Source: Alteromonas sp. ALT199 (GTDB lineage: Bacteria; Pseudomonadota; Gammaproteobacteria; Enterobacterales; Alteromonadaceae). From it: DNA of 64,000 bases. The stretch's first letter is position 1. Every line of letters starts with the position of its first letter. Shown here in pieces: positions 1 through 8,607 of this stretch. The stretch covers positions 1 through 64,000 of the forward strand of contig NZ_JAHHDX010000124.1 of NCBI RefSeq assembly GCF_018619335.1, in the 5' to 3' direction. The translations under genes and the position numbers were made by a program. The notes beneath the pieces were generated by a model. It was given only the letters and a program-made list of their open reading frames with translations, was not told where the DNA came from and searched no databases.

Positions 1-113
1 ATCCTAAATAATAAAAAATCTTAGACTCACCAAAATAGTCTTATAAACTTAACCCCTGGCGATAATAATAAGTTTTTTTCATTACATTTACCTAATAAAT
101 AGAAAAGTGTTTT

Positions 114-782
114 TTATATATGGTTTCTCGAAAGATACTTAGTCCAATATTTTCCACTATTACCAATATGTTCGGTCATAATATCCAATACAGCCGTGAC
201 ATCTCTATTTTTTAAGCCACTAATAATACGTTTATGTTCTTCGATACTCTGTTTGATACGCGTTGTATTGAGCCTTACATTGGACTGCATGGCTAATAAG
301 ATCAGTCTATTTCTACGCCAAAGGTCGACTGCTTTTATATTGTAGTGATTTTTTACCGTCAACCAATGAAACTGCGTATCCAACGCCCGATATTCTTGAT
401 CTGTCGCTGTTTCCATTTCTTTTAGCAAAGATTCCATTTCATTCCTATCTTCTTCGCTGTGTTCTTCAACAAACCAAGACATTAAATACGGCTCTAATAG
501 TTGTAATATCTCAAATACATCGCGTAGCGTGTTGTATTCAAACCTTGCTACCCTTGCCCCACTGTTAGGTTCGACGGTAACAAACCCCTCACCTTGTAAT
601 TGCTTTAATGCTTCTCTGACCGGATTAATGCTGGTTTGGTACTTTTCAGCCAGCTTTGTTGACACTAAACGATCGCCGCTTTGAAAAACCGCATTTGCGA
701 TATCATTCAATATATACGAATAAATCGTACTCTTCTCACCGATTAAAGGCGAAACTAATGGTGACTCTTTTCGTTCAAGCAT
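114..782 (-). CDS. GntR-family transcriptional regulator, FCD subfamily
   Basis: Predicted DNA-binding repressor or activator of the adjacent sugar-acid genes. The N-terminal ~75 residues carry a GntR winged helix (LAEKYQTSINPVREALKQL recognition region, then a wing ending in GARVARF). The C-terminal half is an all-helical FCD-type ligand domain rich in Glu and His. Its 222 aa is normal for FadR/FCD regulators, which typically sense sugar acids or other carboxylates. It is the last gene of a three-gene minus-strand run, 25 bases after the MFS gene, so it probably controls its own operon and perhaps the divergent sulfatase. The effector cannot be read from sequence. Confidence 0.88.
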   Translation of the reverse strand: MLERKESPLVSPLIGEKSTIYSYILNDIANAVFQSGDRLVSTKLAEKYQTSINPVREALKQLQGEGFVTVEPNSGARVARFEYNTLRDVFEILQLLEPYLMSWFVEEHSEEDRNEMESLLKEMETATDQEYRALDTQFHWLTVKNHYNIKAVDLWRRNRLILLAMQSNVRLNTTRIKQSIEEHKRIISGLKNRDVTAVLDIMTEHIGNSGKYWTKYLSRNHI

Positions 783-807
783 CTTTGGGTAACCACTTCC
801 ACTAACG

Positions 808-2130
808 TTATTTTTCAGTTTGAATTTGTTCTACTTTACCAACCAAGAACAAATATGAACAGCAACCGATAAGGGCCAAAGAAGCAATAAATATCAAGGC
901 TGGTTTAAAGTCACCGTCTTTCACCAGCCAGCCAATAACAATGGGGACGATGACAGCTGACAAGCCACCAACAAAGTTGAAGCACCCTCCTACCAAACCA
1001 ACTAACTTTTTAGGCGATATAAGTGACACAAATACCCAAGCAATAGACGATAAACCGTTACCAAAGAATGCGAGTGACAGAAACGTGATTATCCAAAATG
1101 TGTCATCTGTATAATTTGCGCCTACTATGCTTACAGTTAACATTAGCCCCACGATAATAGGCGCTTTACGAGAAACCTCTTTTGATACTCCTTTGCGAAC
1201 TAAAAAGTCTGAGGAGAAGCCTGACATCAAGACCCCAAAAAATGCGGCAAGAAATGGAACTGAAGCCAAAAATCCAGACTTGATAAAATCAAGGCCTCGA
1301 TACTCGACCAAGTAAGTAGGAAACCAAGTTAAGAAAAACATTAGTGTTCCCCCTAAGCAGAACTGCCCTATGTATATTCCCCATAGCTTTTTATGGCCAA
1401 AGGCTAGCTTGAAATTAGCTGCATCAAAAGCCAACCTTTTGTTTTTCTGCTCTGAAACTGCAGATTCCTCTTCAACTGTTAACAAGTCTAATTCTTGTTG
1501 GTTAATACTCGGGTGGTCCTTTGGGTCACGATAAAATATAAACCAGATGACTGCCCATACGATGCCAATGATGCCCGAGATAATAAATAGTCCGCGCCAG
1601 CCAAAATAATTTTGTATCACAGCCAACAACGGCATTAAAAATGCTAAACCGATAAATTGCCCTGAGGTATATACTGCTATTGCCGATGCTCGCTCGCTCT
1701 CAGGAAACCACGACGTAATGATTTTGTTATTACATGGATAAGAAGGCGCTTCAAATACACCTATGGCCATTCTGCAGCCAATGAGCGCGGTAAAAGAGGA
1801 TATAGCGCCTTGAATTAGCGTTGCCAAGGACCAGGCAACTAAAATAAACGGATATAAGATACGTGTTTTAACCACATCAACTGCAATTCCACCGGGTATC
1901 TGCAATATCGAGTAAGTCCAACCAAACGCTGAAAATATCAACCCCATTTGTACTGACGTCAGTGAAAGTTCGTCAGATAACGCCGATGCCGCAACCGATA
2001 TATTAGTCCGATCCATATAATTAATGACCACGGTGATGAACACGAGCAACAGTACGTTATAACGCTTTTTTGTCATTTTTTGCTCTACCGTGTTTCTATC
2101 ATGAAGCGCCATATTCACGTCGTTTGCCAT
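808..2130 (-). CDS. MFS transporter, anion:cation symporter (ACS) type, probable sugar-acid uptake
   Basis: Inner-membrane permease with about 12 hydrophobic segments. The motif NYMDRTNISVAASAL in the first helix is typical of the ACS family (hexuronate, glucarate and galactonate transporters). I place the start at 2130 because AGGA lies 8 bases upstream. A longer frame opens at 2181 but would overlap the end of the dehydratase gene. The product is 440 aa, usual for the family. Position between a dehydratase and a GntR regulator suggests it imports the acid sugar that the dehydratase uses. The substrate itself is inferred, not shown. Confidence 0.88.
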   Translation of the reverse strand: MANDVNMALHDRNTVEQKMTKKRYNVLLLVFITVVINYMDRTNISVAASALSDELSLTSVQMGLIFSAFGWTYSILQIPGGIAVDVVKTRILYPFILVAWSLATLIQGAISSFTALIGCRMAIGVFEAPSYPCNNKIITSWFPESERASAIAVYTSGQFIGLAFLMPLLAVIQNYFGWRGLFIISGIIGIVWAVIWFIFYRDPKDHPSINQQELDLLTVEEESAVSEQKNKRLAFDAANFKLAFGHKKLWGIYIGQFCLGGTLMFFLTWFPTYLVEYRGLDFIKSGFLASVPFLAAFFGVLMSGFSSDFLVRKGVSKEVSRKAPIIVGLMLTVSIVGANYTDDTFWIITFLSLAFFGNGLSSIAWVFVSLISPKKLVGLVGGCFNFVGGLSAVIVPIVIGWLVKDGDFKPALIFIASLALIGCCSYLFLVGKVEQIQTEK

Positions 2131-2158
2131 AAGATTTATCCTAAGTTTTTTAAAGTCT

Positions 2159-3313
2159 CTACCAATTGGTGTATGAGCCATCTTTCTTGTATAAGCGTGG
2201 GGGCTCCCAATATTTGAACGGTAAATGACGAATTAAATCCTCATTTACGTCTACCCCTAAACCAGGCGTATCCTTCACTTTTAACGTACAGTTGTGCACT
2301 TTAGGGCGACCTATAAAATACTTATCATAGTCTTCCATGGAACCGTCATAAGGGGGATGCTCTAACCAAGCCAGATTACTAATCGCTGCACAAAAGTGTA
2401 CTGAAGCCGCCGTACACAAAGGACTAAGAGGGTTATGAGGCATCATATCGATATAATTTAACTCGCACATGGCGGCAATTTTCATCGACTCAGTTAGTCC
2501 GCCAGCATTGCAAATATCTACCCTTCCAAAGCTAGTCAAGGCGTTTTGAACAAAAGGGGCAAAATCCCATTTACTAGTAAACTCTTCGCCTATTGCAAAT
2601 GGAGTATCGATCATTTGCCTAAGTGACTGGTACGCTGCAGGCGATTGATCTCGAATAGGTTCTTCAATAAAATCCAAGGTACCACTAGGCATTCTATTTA
2701 TGAAAGACACGGTTTCAGGCACCGACAATCGATGATGATAATCAATCCCTAAAGTCACTTCAGAACCCAACTCATGACGTGCAATTGTCATCCACTTAGC
2801 CACTAGCGAAATAGATTCTCTGGGTTCAAATGCGGTTGCAGAGTCAGGGCTACCATGCGCTCCGGTGGTCGCTCTTAGCGCTTTCCAACCTTGAGATTTA
2901 AGCTCGACTAAATCGTCAATAAGCGCTTGCCCCATCGGTTTTATACTCGTTGCAAACAAAGGAATTTCGTCTCTTTGCTTACCACCTAGTAACTGATAAA
3001 CCGGTATATCTAAAGACTTCGCAACAAGATCATGAAGAGCAATATCTATAGCGGCTATTGCAGCTGCAAGTACGCGCCCACCTTCAAAGTATTGGCTCCT
3101 ATACATCTCTTGCCATAGTGCTCCAATCTGGCAAGGATTTTTGCCAATCAAGAACTGCTTAAAATGCTCAACAGTACCAATAACCGCTTTTTCACGTCCT
3201 GATAAACCTGATTCACCCCAACCGTAAAAACCACTATCAGTTTCCACTTTGACTAAGCAAATATTTCGGAAGCCGGCCCAAAATCCATACGCTTTAACAT
3301 CTGTAATTTTCAT
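2159..3313 (-). CDS. Enolase-superfamily sugar-acid dehydratase (D-galactonate dehydratase-like)
   Basis: Cytoplasmic Mg-dependent acid-sugar dehydratase that would make a 2-keto-3-deoxy acid. The N-terminal capping domain (MKITDVKAYG...) is followed by a TIM barrel with the metal and base residues typical of the DgoD branch: LGIDYHH, FIEEP, IGEE and the late MPHNPLSPL histidine. The 384-aa length matches DgoD (about 382 aa). The start at 3313 is chosen because MKITDV matches family N-termini; an upstream in-frame start would only add seven residues. It is first in an operon with the MFS and GntR genes. Related mannonate, gluconate or anhydrosugar acid dehydratases cannot be excluded. Confidence 0.85.
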   Translation of the reverse strand: MKITDVKAYGFWAGFRNICLVKVETDSGFYGWGESGLSGREKAVIGTVEHFKQFLIGKNPCQIGALWQEMYRSQYFEGGRVLAAAIAAIDIALHDLVAKSLDIPVYQLLGGKQRDEIPLFATSIKPMGQALIDDLVELKSQGWKALRATTGAHGSPDSATAFEPRESISLVAKWMTIARHELGSEVTLGIDYHHRLSVPETVSFINRMPSGTLDFIEEPIRDQSPAAYQSLRQMIDTPFAIGEEFTSKWDFAPFVQNALTSFGRVDICNAGGLTESMKIAAMCELNYIDMMPHNPLSPLCTAASVHFCAAISNLAWLEHPPYDGSMEDYDKYFIGRPKVHNCTLKVKDTPGLGVDVNEDLIRHLPFKYWEPPRLYKKDGSYTNW

Positions 3314-3499
3314 TATAGAAACCCAAAAAACCATTTTCGTTAACGCTTTTTACATATCATATACACGTTAATGTGGAATTTCATCAAAATTATGTGTAAT
3401 TTATAAAAACAACGTATTTTTAACTTCATGTGATGTTTTCAATCTATGAGTTAAAAATACGCAATACACAGTTAGCCGATGGTAAAGAAGGTTGAAAAT
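3314..3499. promoter_or_regulatory. Divergent promoter region between dehydratase operon and sulfatase
   Basis: A very A+T-rich divergent intergenic stretch. It contains the palindrome CGTTAACG (about 3338-3345) and a similar CGTTAATG about 23 bases further on, which could be the two half-sites or operators of the local GntR regulator. No clear sigma-70 hexamers stand out. The operator assignment is inference from position only. Confidence 0.35.
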
Positions 3500-5293
3500 A
3501 TGAAACGAAAATGGATAGGGTCCTCCACACTGCGTCTACTCATTGCAACACTAGCTCTTACGGTTTCCAGTAGTTATGCAGACGAACGCCCAAACATTGT
3601 CATTATGATGACGGATGACCAAGGCTACGGAGACATTGGTAGCCACAATAATCCTCATTTAAAAACACCAAACATAGAGAATATTGCCGCTCAAGGGTTA
3701 GAGATGACACATTTAATCACTTACCCAAATTGCTCAGCAACCCGAGCAGGCTTAATGACGGGACGTTATCCCTACCGCACTGGTGTAACAGCGGTCACTC
3801 AGGTTGATCACTTTATGCGCGGGGACGAAACCACTATTGCCGAAGTGCTAAGTGGGGCTGGTTACAGAACGGGCATCTTTGGAAAATGGCATTTAGGAGA
3901 TAATCATCCCATGCGGCCCACAGACCAAGGGTTCCAGGAAGCGTTAGTTCATAAAGGTGGAGGAATAGGTCAAGCTGCAGGTCCAGCAGGCAACAGTTAT
4001 TTCGCCCCCGTACTTGAACGCAATAACGTGTCGAAAAAATATCAAGGTTACAGTGACGATATATTTACTGATGCCGCACTTGATTTTATGGCACAAAAAA
4101 GTGAAAAACCCTTTTTTACTTATTTAGCCACGAACCTTCCACACCTGCCTTTACAGGTACCTGAAAAACTTGCTGCGCCCTATAGAAAAATGGGTCTTCA
4201 CGAAGACAATGCCCTGGTATATGGCATGATTAGCAGTATTGATTATAACGTTGGCCGTGTTCTTGAAAAAATAAAAGCACTCGGCATTGAAAAGAATACC
4301 ATTGTTATATTCATGTCCGATAACGGTCCCCGCCACCGTCGAACCAAAAATGATGGTATTCCTGGGCGCTGGGTGGCAAACCTCAGAGGCACCAAAACTA
4401 GCGTGTATGATGCTGGAATTCGAGTACCATTTTTTGTTAAGTGGCCCGGAAAAATAGCCCCTCAGATAAAAACTTCTGAAATGGGCACCGTGATGGACTT
4501 GTTTCCTACACTACTTGAAGCAGCAAATATACCCGTGCAGGAAGATATTCACATTGATGGTAAAAGTCTTTTACCTCTTTGGACAAAAAATGACAACAAA
4601 GGGCTTAGCGATCGAGACTTTTTTATTCAGCTACATTATGGGCCCACTCCCTTTAAATATATGCACTTCACGCTAAGAACACCAAAATATAAATTGGTTA
4701 GTCCTCACCCTTTCCCTCACGGTATTGTTCATCAACCCACTGACTTTATACTTCAAAACGTTCTGGAAAACCTTGAACTCTATGATCTGCAAACTGACCC
4801 AAGTGAACGAATTAACATTGCTGATCAGTACCCCGAGATAGTCGATGACATGCTATTAAGGTATGAAAACTGGTTTGATGAAGTTACCGAAGAACGGGAG
4901 GCAGCAGGTATAGAGTACATTTCTTTGGGAAATCCAGCACAACCCTCAGTTCACCTGTCTAGATTTGATTGGGGCGGACCGCGCGTTATCTCACGATTTG
5001 ACTATGGCGGCCCGAAAGTAATTGAAGACAATCAATTAGGTTACTGGCGCGTACACTCATCCAAGGGGCGTTATAAAGTAACTTATGAATTGCCCGACGT
5101 ATCTGACAATGCCGTGGCCTATTTGAAGTATGGCGCAGTTTATTTATCTAAAAACCTCACTGAAGGTCAAAAGACAGTGACCTTCAATAATGTGGAATTA
5201 CCCGCTGGAGATGGTAATTTTCATGCGTACATAAAAGACCAAAGGTTACCCGTAGGCCCACATTTTGTGAACGTAGAAAGGCTAGATTTTTAG
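3500..5293 (+). CDS. Secreted sulfatase (arylsulfatase family, formylglycine-dependent)
   Basis: Periplasmic or secreted hydrolase that removes sulfate esters, here probably from a sulfated algal glycan. A signal peptide (MKRKWIGS... ending near SSSYA) precedes the metal-binding MTDDQGYGD motif. The active-site signature is CSATRAGLMTGR, whose Cys (codon at 3731) would become formylglycine; the CxAxR variant is accepted by maturation enzymes. A second metal motif, FMSDNGP, follows. The start at 3500 has GAAGG 8 bases upstream. The last ~110 residues after the usual sulfatase fold form an extra domain opened by a tandem SRFDWGGPRVI / SRFDYGGPKVI repeat. Divergent pairing with the sugar-acid operon suggests one shared pathway. 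Confidence 0.9.
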   Translation: MKRKWIGSSTLRLLIATLALTVSSSYADERPNIVIMMTDDQGYGDIGSHNNPHLKTPNIENIAAQGLEMTHLITYPNCSATRAGLMTGRYPYRTGVTAVTQVDHFMRGDETTIAEVLSGAGYRTGIFGKWHLGDNHPMRPTDQGFQEALVHKGGGIGQAAGPAGNSYFAPVLERNNVSKKYQGYSDDIFTDAALDFMAQKSEKPFFTYLATNLPHLPLQVPEKLAAPYRKMGLHEDNALVYGMISSIDYNVGRVLEKIKALGIEKNTIVIFMSDNGPRHRRTKNDGIPGRWVANLRGTKTSVYDAGIRVPFFVKWPGKIAPQIKTSEMGTVMDLFPTLLEAANIPVQEDIHIDGKSLLPLWTKNDNKGLSDRDFFIQLHYGPTPFKYMHFTLRTPKYKLVSPHPFPHGIVHQPTDFILQNVLENLELYDLQTDPSERINIADQYPEIVDDMLLRYENWFDEVTEEREAAGIEYISLGNPAQPSVHLSRFDWGGPRVISRFDYGGPKVIEDNQLGYWRVHSSKGRYKVTYELPDVSDNAVAYLKYGAVYLSKNLTEGQKTVTFNNVELPAGDGNFHAYIKDQRLPVGPHFVNVERLDF

Positions 5294-5686
5294 TGTAGAG
5301 TTTGAAACTAAGTGGGTCAGCTAAAGAAAGAACTGCTTCGAATTGAGAATTCTTAGACTGAAAAGCTCAATTTCCGAAAGCCGTTCTATTAGCAGTGAAC
5401 TGCACTCGCAGTGAACTTTACTCGCAGTGAATTTGTGCTTTGGCACAACAGTCGCTGTCGTAATCATAGCAAAAAGGCTTGCTTATGTCTGAGTTTATAC
5501 ATAACTAGGGACTTCACGCTTCGAATCTTTAAACAGTGCCATCATTAACTTAATTGAATGATGATGAACACTACAGAGTAGAAGTACTTAAAAAAGAAAG
5601 CAGGAAATTGAGCATTAGAAGGTATTGAAGAGACTTACATTAACAGCATTATTGATTATTACTAAAGCCCATATCTTTAAGCACAA
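5294..5686. other. Gene-free region with short repeats and a sigma-54-like promoter
   Basis: No convincing gene is present. The sequence holds three close copies of GCAGTGAA (about 5394-5430) and a stem-loop TTGTGC-TTTG-GCACAA near 5433-5448. A GG-N10-GC element resembling a sigma-54 promoter sits at 5440-5456 on the plus strand. Around 5570-5655 two overlapping frames look like a decayed short coding remnant, but nothing identifiable. A bidirectional terminator closes the region. Confidence 0.4.
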
Positions 5687-5714
5687 AAAACCGGCGTAAA
5701 GCCGGTTCTTTGTA
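5687..5714. terminator. Bidirectional Rho-independent terminator of tRNA-Ser
   Basis: Stem AACCGGC / GCCGGTT with a GTAAA loop. It is flanked by A6 on one side and a T-rich run on the other, so it can end the minus-strand tRNA-Ser transcript and any plus-strand transcript from the preceding gap. Confidence 0.8.
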
Positions 5715-5716
5715 TT

Positions 5717-5807
5717 TGGCGGAGAGAGAGGGATTCGAACCCTCGATACGCTATAAACGTATACACACTTTCCAGGCGTGCGCCTTCAGCCACTCAGCCA
5801 TCTCTCC
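5717..5807 (-). tRNA. tRNA-Ser(GGA)
   Basis: Class II tRNA of 91 nt including the encoded CCA. The acceptor is GGAGAGA/TCTCTCC, the anticodon loop reads CTGGAAA with anticodon GGA, a long variable arm (TGTATACG...CGTATCGA region) is present, and the T arm reads GGTTCGAATCC. It decodes UCC/UCU. No integrase or attachment-site duplication is seen next to it. Confidence 0.97.
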
Positions 5808-5930
5808 AAATTTTGTATCAAGAAGATTTTCAACTACGAAAATCCCTGAGCGCGCGTATAGTAGGTAAAGCCGCGCGCTTAATCAAGAACTTGCTGGAAA
5901 TTATTCAACAAGTGCTTATAAAACGTGCGC

Positions 5931-6986
5931 TTATAGTCCGCCCTTCGCTTTTAACTCGGCTGAAAAGTTTAGCATGCGATCAAGGGGGATAAGTGCGCCT
6001 TTACGCAGTTCATCATCAACAAAGATTTCATGGCCATCACTTTCGCCCGTTAAAGACGCCTTAATCGCTTCTAAGCCGTTCATTGCCATCCAAGGGCAGT
6101 GAGCACAGCTTTTACACGTAGCGCCGTTACCGCCCGTTGGAGCCTCTATAAATGTCTTCTCTGGAGTAAGTTGTTGCATCTTGTAAAAGATGCCTTTGTC
6201 AGTGGCGACAATGAAGGTATCGTTGTCCATGGTTTGCGATGCTTTTATTAGCTGGCTGGTTGAGCCAACGGCATCGGCCATCTCTACAACACTGGCTGGT
6301 GATTCAGGGTGAACCAGTACTGCTGCGTTTGGATATAGCGCCTTCATTTCTGCAAGCTTCTGCGCAGAGAACTCATCGTGAACAATACACTCGCCCTGCC
6401 ACATTAACATGTCAGCACCGGTTTGCTTTGCGATGTAAGAGCCTAGGTGTCTGTCTGGACCCCAAATGATCTTCTTGCCCTGGCTGTCTAAGTGCTCAAC
6501 GATTTCCAGCGCTATGCTTGACGTTACTACCCAATCTGCGCGCGCTTTTACCGCCGCCGAAGTATTCGCGTAAACCACAACGGTGTGATCAGGATGTTGG
6601 TCACAAAACTCGCTGAACTCTTTTACCGGGCAACCGATATCAAGGGAACAGGTCGCTTCAAGGGTAGGCATTAGCACGGTTTTTTCTGGGCTAAGAATTT
6701 TCGCCGTTTCGCCCATAAAGCGAACGCCAGCAACAATTAACGTTTGCTCTTCTACATCTCTACCAAATCGCGCCATTTCTAACGAGTCAGCTACACAGCC
6801 GCCGGTTTCCTCAGCAAGTGCCTGAATTTCATGGTCGGTGTAATAGTGTGCGACAAGCACAGCGTTACGAGCCTTAAGCAAGGCTTTTATCTCTGCCTTT
6901 AACTCAGCTTTACGTGCTTCTGATAATGGCTGTGGTTTTGCTGGGAACGGGTACTCTACCTGATCCACTCGAAATGCTACTGACAT
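5931..6986 (-). CDS. nadA: Quinolinate synthase A
   Basis: [4Fe-4S] enzyme of de novo NAD synthesis that condenses iminoaspartate with dihydroxyacetone phosphate to quinolinate. Visible family motifs are [18 protein letters not shown], the cluster-ligand regions [10 protein letters not shown] and [16 protein letters not shown], and the repeated [10 protein letters not shown] / VHPES elements of its three-fold pseudo-symmetric fold. The start at 6986 (MSVAFRVD, 351 aa) agrees better with known N-termini than the in-frame ATG eight codons upstream. It follows the tRNA-Lys cluster and the tol-pal genes, as in Escherichia coli. Confidence 0.97.
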   Translation of the reverse strand: MSVAFRVDQVEYPFPAKPQPLSEARKAELKAEIKALLKARNAVLVAHYYTDHEIQALAEETGGCVADSLEMARFGRDVEEQTLIVAGVRFMGETAKILSPEKTVLMPTLEATCSLDIGCPVKEFSEFCDQHPDHTVVVYANTSAAVKARADWVVTSSIALEIVEHLDSQGKKIIWGPDRHLGSYIAKQTGADMLMWQGECIVHDEFSAQKLAEMKALYPNAAVLVHPESPASVVEMADAVGSTSQLIKASQTMDNDTFIVATDKGIFYKMQQLTPEKTFIEAPTGGNGATCKSCAHCPWMAMNGLEAIKASLTGESDGHEIFVDDELRKGALIPLDRMLNFSAELKAKGGL

Positions 6987-7227
6987 TAACCTACATCTCT
7001 GTTGCGACAAGGGTGCGGATTATACCCAACTGTCATAAAAATTACATACTAGCTATTCAACATAAGCGTAATTAAATAGTCGTATTTGTACTTACCTGTT
7101 CTACTACATGGGGTTAAGTAAACCAGATCAAAGTAAAAATGAGATGAGTAACAGTGCAAAGAGAAATAAAAACGAGATTTCAGAAAGTGTGATTTGAGTA
7201 GCGGTGTTTAACTTTAAGAAAACTTGA

Positions 7228-7303
7228 TGGTGGGTCGTGCTGGATTCGAACCAGCGACCAATTGATTAAAAGTCAACTGCTCTACCAACTGAGCTAACGA
7301 CCC
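7228..7303 (-). tRNA. tRNA-Lys(UUU), copy 1
   Basis: 76 nt with encoded CCA. Acceptor GGGTCGT/ACGACCC, D arm AGCTCAGTTGG, anticodon loop CTTTTAA with anticodon TTT and T arm GGTTCGAATCC. Identical to the two neighbouring copies; last in the transcript. Confidence 0.97.
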
Positions 7304-7340
7304 ATCAAGTAACACAAATATAAGGCAGCAATTCAAATGA

Positions 7341-7416
7341 TGGTGGGTCGTGCTGGATTCGAACCAGCGACCAATTGATTAAAAGTCAACTGCTCTACCA
7401 ACTGAGCTAACGACCC
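7341..7416 (-). tRNA. tRNA-Lys(UUU), copy 2
   Basis: 76 nt, identical in sequence to the flanking tRNA-Lys genes, separated from them by 37 and 24 bases of unrelated spacer. Anticodon TTT, encoded CCA. Confidence 0.97.
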
Positions 7417-7440
7417 ATCATTTGATGCTAGGAGAGAAAG

Positions 7441-7516
7441 TGGTGGGTCGTGCTGGATTCGAACCAGCGACCAATTGATTAAAAGTCAACTGCTCTACCA
7501 ACTGAGCTAACGACCC
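7441..7516 (-). tRNA. tRNA-Lys(UUU), copy 3
   Basis: 76 nt and promoter-proximal, identical to the other two copies. The three form one likely transcript driven from the promoter at 7557-7584. Confidence 0.97.
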
Positions 7517-7556
7517 TTTCTTTCCTGTGTTGCCTGTGTCTTGGCAACGGCGGCAT

Positions 7557-7584
7557 ATAATACTCAGATTTTTATTCGACGCAA
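7557..7584 (-). promoter_or_regulatory. Sigma-70 promoter of the tRNA-Lys cluster
   Basis: On the minus strand TTGCGT (7579-7584), 16-bp spacer, TATTAT (7557-7562), followed by a G+C-rich discriminator (GCCGCCG). That layout is typical of stringently controlled stable-RNA promoters. It lies about 40 bases upstream of the first tRNA. Confidence 0.75.
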
Positions 7585-7775
7585 CCCATAACGTCCTTTT
7601 ATTTTCATTTTTCTGTCAAATTACGACTAAACGGTCAAAATGAAAACAAATCGCTGGGTATTTATACCAGTACTAATTGAGTTTAGTCAGTTTTCTACGA
7701 AACTTAGTAAAATTTAGTGCAGACGTTTTATGCAGTTTAAGCGGAATTTTTTGAAATTTTTTTTCTTTAAATCAC

Positions 7776-7803
7776 AAAAAAGCCTCTTTAAAAGAGGCTT
7801 TGT
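7776..7803 (-). terminator. Rho-independent terminator of the tol-pal operon
   Basis: Stem AAGCCTCTTT / AAAGAGGCTT immediately after the cpoB stop codon. On the minus strand it is followed by a run of T. Confidence 0.88.
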
Positions 7804-7806
7804 TCA

Positions 7807-8607
7807 TTACAAGTTATTTAATCGAGATTCAGCAAGGCGTTTTGCCGAAGATTCTGGATATTCATTTACAACTTGTTGAAATAGCTGTCGTGCTGAAGAG
7901 CTGTCTCCCGTACGTTCGGCAATCACACCAAGTTTTAACAGGGCGTCTGGGCGCTTGGTAGAGTCGGTAAAGCGATTAGCTACGATATTGAATTGCTCAC
8001 TAGCCTCACTCCATTGCTGCTTATTAAACAACAACTGCCCTAGCCAGTAATGCGCGTTGGGTGCGTAACCGCTGTTAGGAAAGCGTGAAATGAACGATTG
8101 GAATGCGGGAATGGCTTTATCGTACTCACGAGACTTGAGGATGAGATTCACCGCATTTTCATACGCTTCATCTTCACCTGCCTGTGGCGTTAGCGCCTGT
8201 GCTGGCGTAGGTGAAGAAGGTGAACTTACCGAGCCTGCATCAACTCCTGCACTTGGCATGGCACTACTTTGTAGCGCCCCACTTTGCTTAAGTGCTTCCA
8301 CGCGCTTATCTATTTCAAGATAAAGCTCACGCTGACGCTCGAGTACTTTTTGAAGCTCGTTGGTATTCACTTCAACCGCACCGCGAAGCTGGTCGACTTC
8401 CATTTGCATGTTATCGAGCTGAGTTTGTAGCTTGTGCTGCATTTCAGTTCGACTTTTTACAATGCGCTCTAGTACAACGATACGCTGCTCTAATTCACTG
8501 CCACCATTAGCATCTACCACAGGCGCTTGCGCAAATGCGGTAGAAACAGCAAGGGCGGCACATAATGTGACGCCCATTTTCAATGTCTTATTCGCTAAAA
8601 TAGTCAT
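7807..8607 (-). CDS. cpoB: Cell division coordinator CpoB (YbgF), Tol-Pal associated TPR protein
   Basis: Periplasmic protein that links Tol-Pal action to peptidoglycan synthesis at the septum. It has a signal peptide (MTILANKTLKMGVTLCAALAVSTAFA), an N-terminal coiled coil of about residues 35-110 that trimerises in the family, a Pro/Ser/Ala linker, and C-terminal TPR repeats (YENAVNLILKSREYDKAI; NAHYWLGQLLFNKQQW; RPDALLKLGVIAERTG). The 266 aa is standard. Its ATG shares one base with the pal stop codon (TAATG), which indicates translational coupling. It is the last gene of the operon. Confidence 0.95.
   Translation of the reverse strand: MTILANKTLKMGVTLCAALAVSTAFAQAPVVDANGGSELEQRIVVLERIVKSRTEMQHKLQTQLDNMQMEVDQLRGAVEVNTNELQKVLERQRELYLEIDKRVEALKQSGALQSSAMPSAGVDAGSVSSPSSPTPAQALTPQAGEDEAYENAVNLILKSREYDKAIPAFQSFISRFPNSGYAPNAHYWLGQLLFNKQQWSEASEQFNIVANRFTDSTKRPDALLKLGVIAERTGDSSSARQLFQQVVNEYPESSAKRLAESRLNNL

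Noticed and set aside
5570-5655. Possible remnant of a small gene (ALEGIEETYINSIIDYY in one frame)
   Set aside because: Too short, split over two frames and not recognisable; could be chance.
7228-7516. Three near-identical units at regular spacing that could be taken for a repeat array or CRISPR
   Set aside because: Each unit is a complete tRNA-Lys(UUU) with encoded CCA; spacers are short and unequal.
5717-7516. Genomic island inserted at a tRNA gene
   Set aside because: tRNA-Ser and the tRNA-Lys cluster are flanked by conserved housekeeping genes, with no integrase or duplicated tRNA end.
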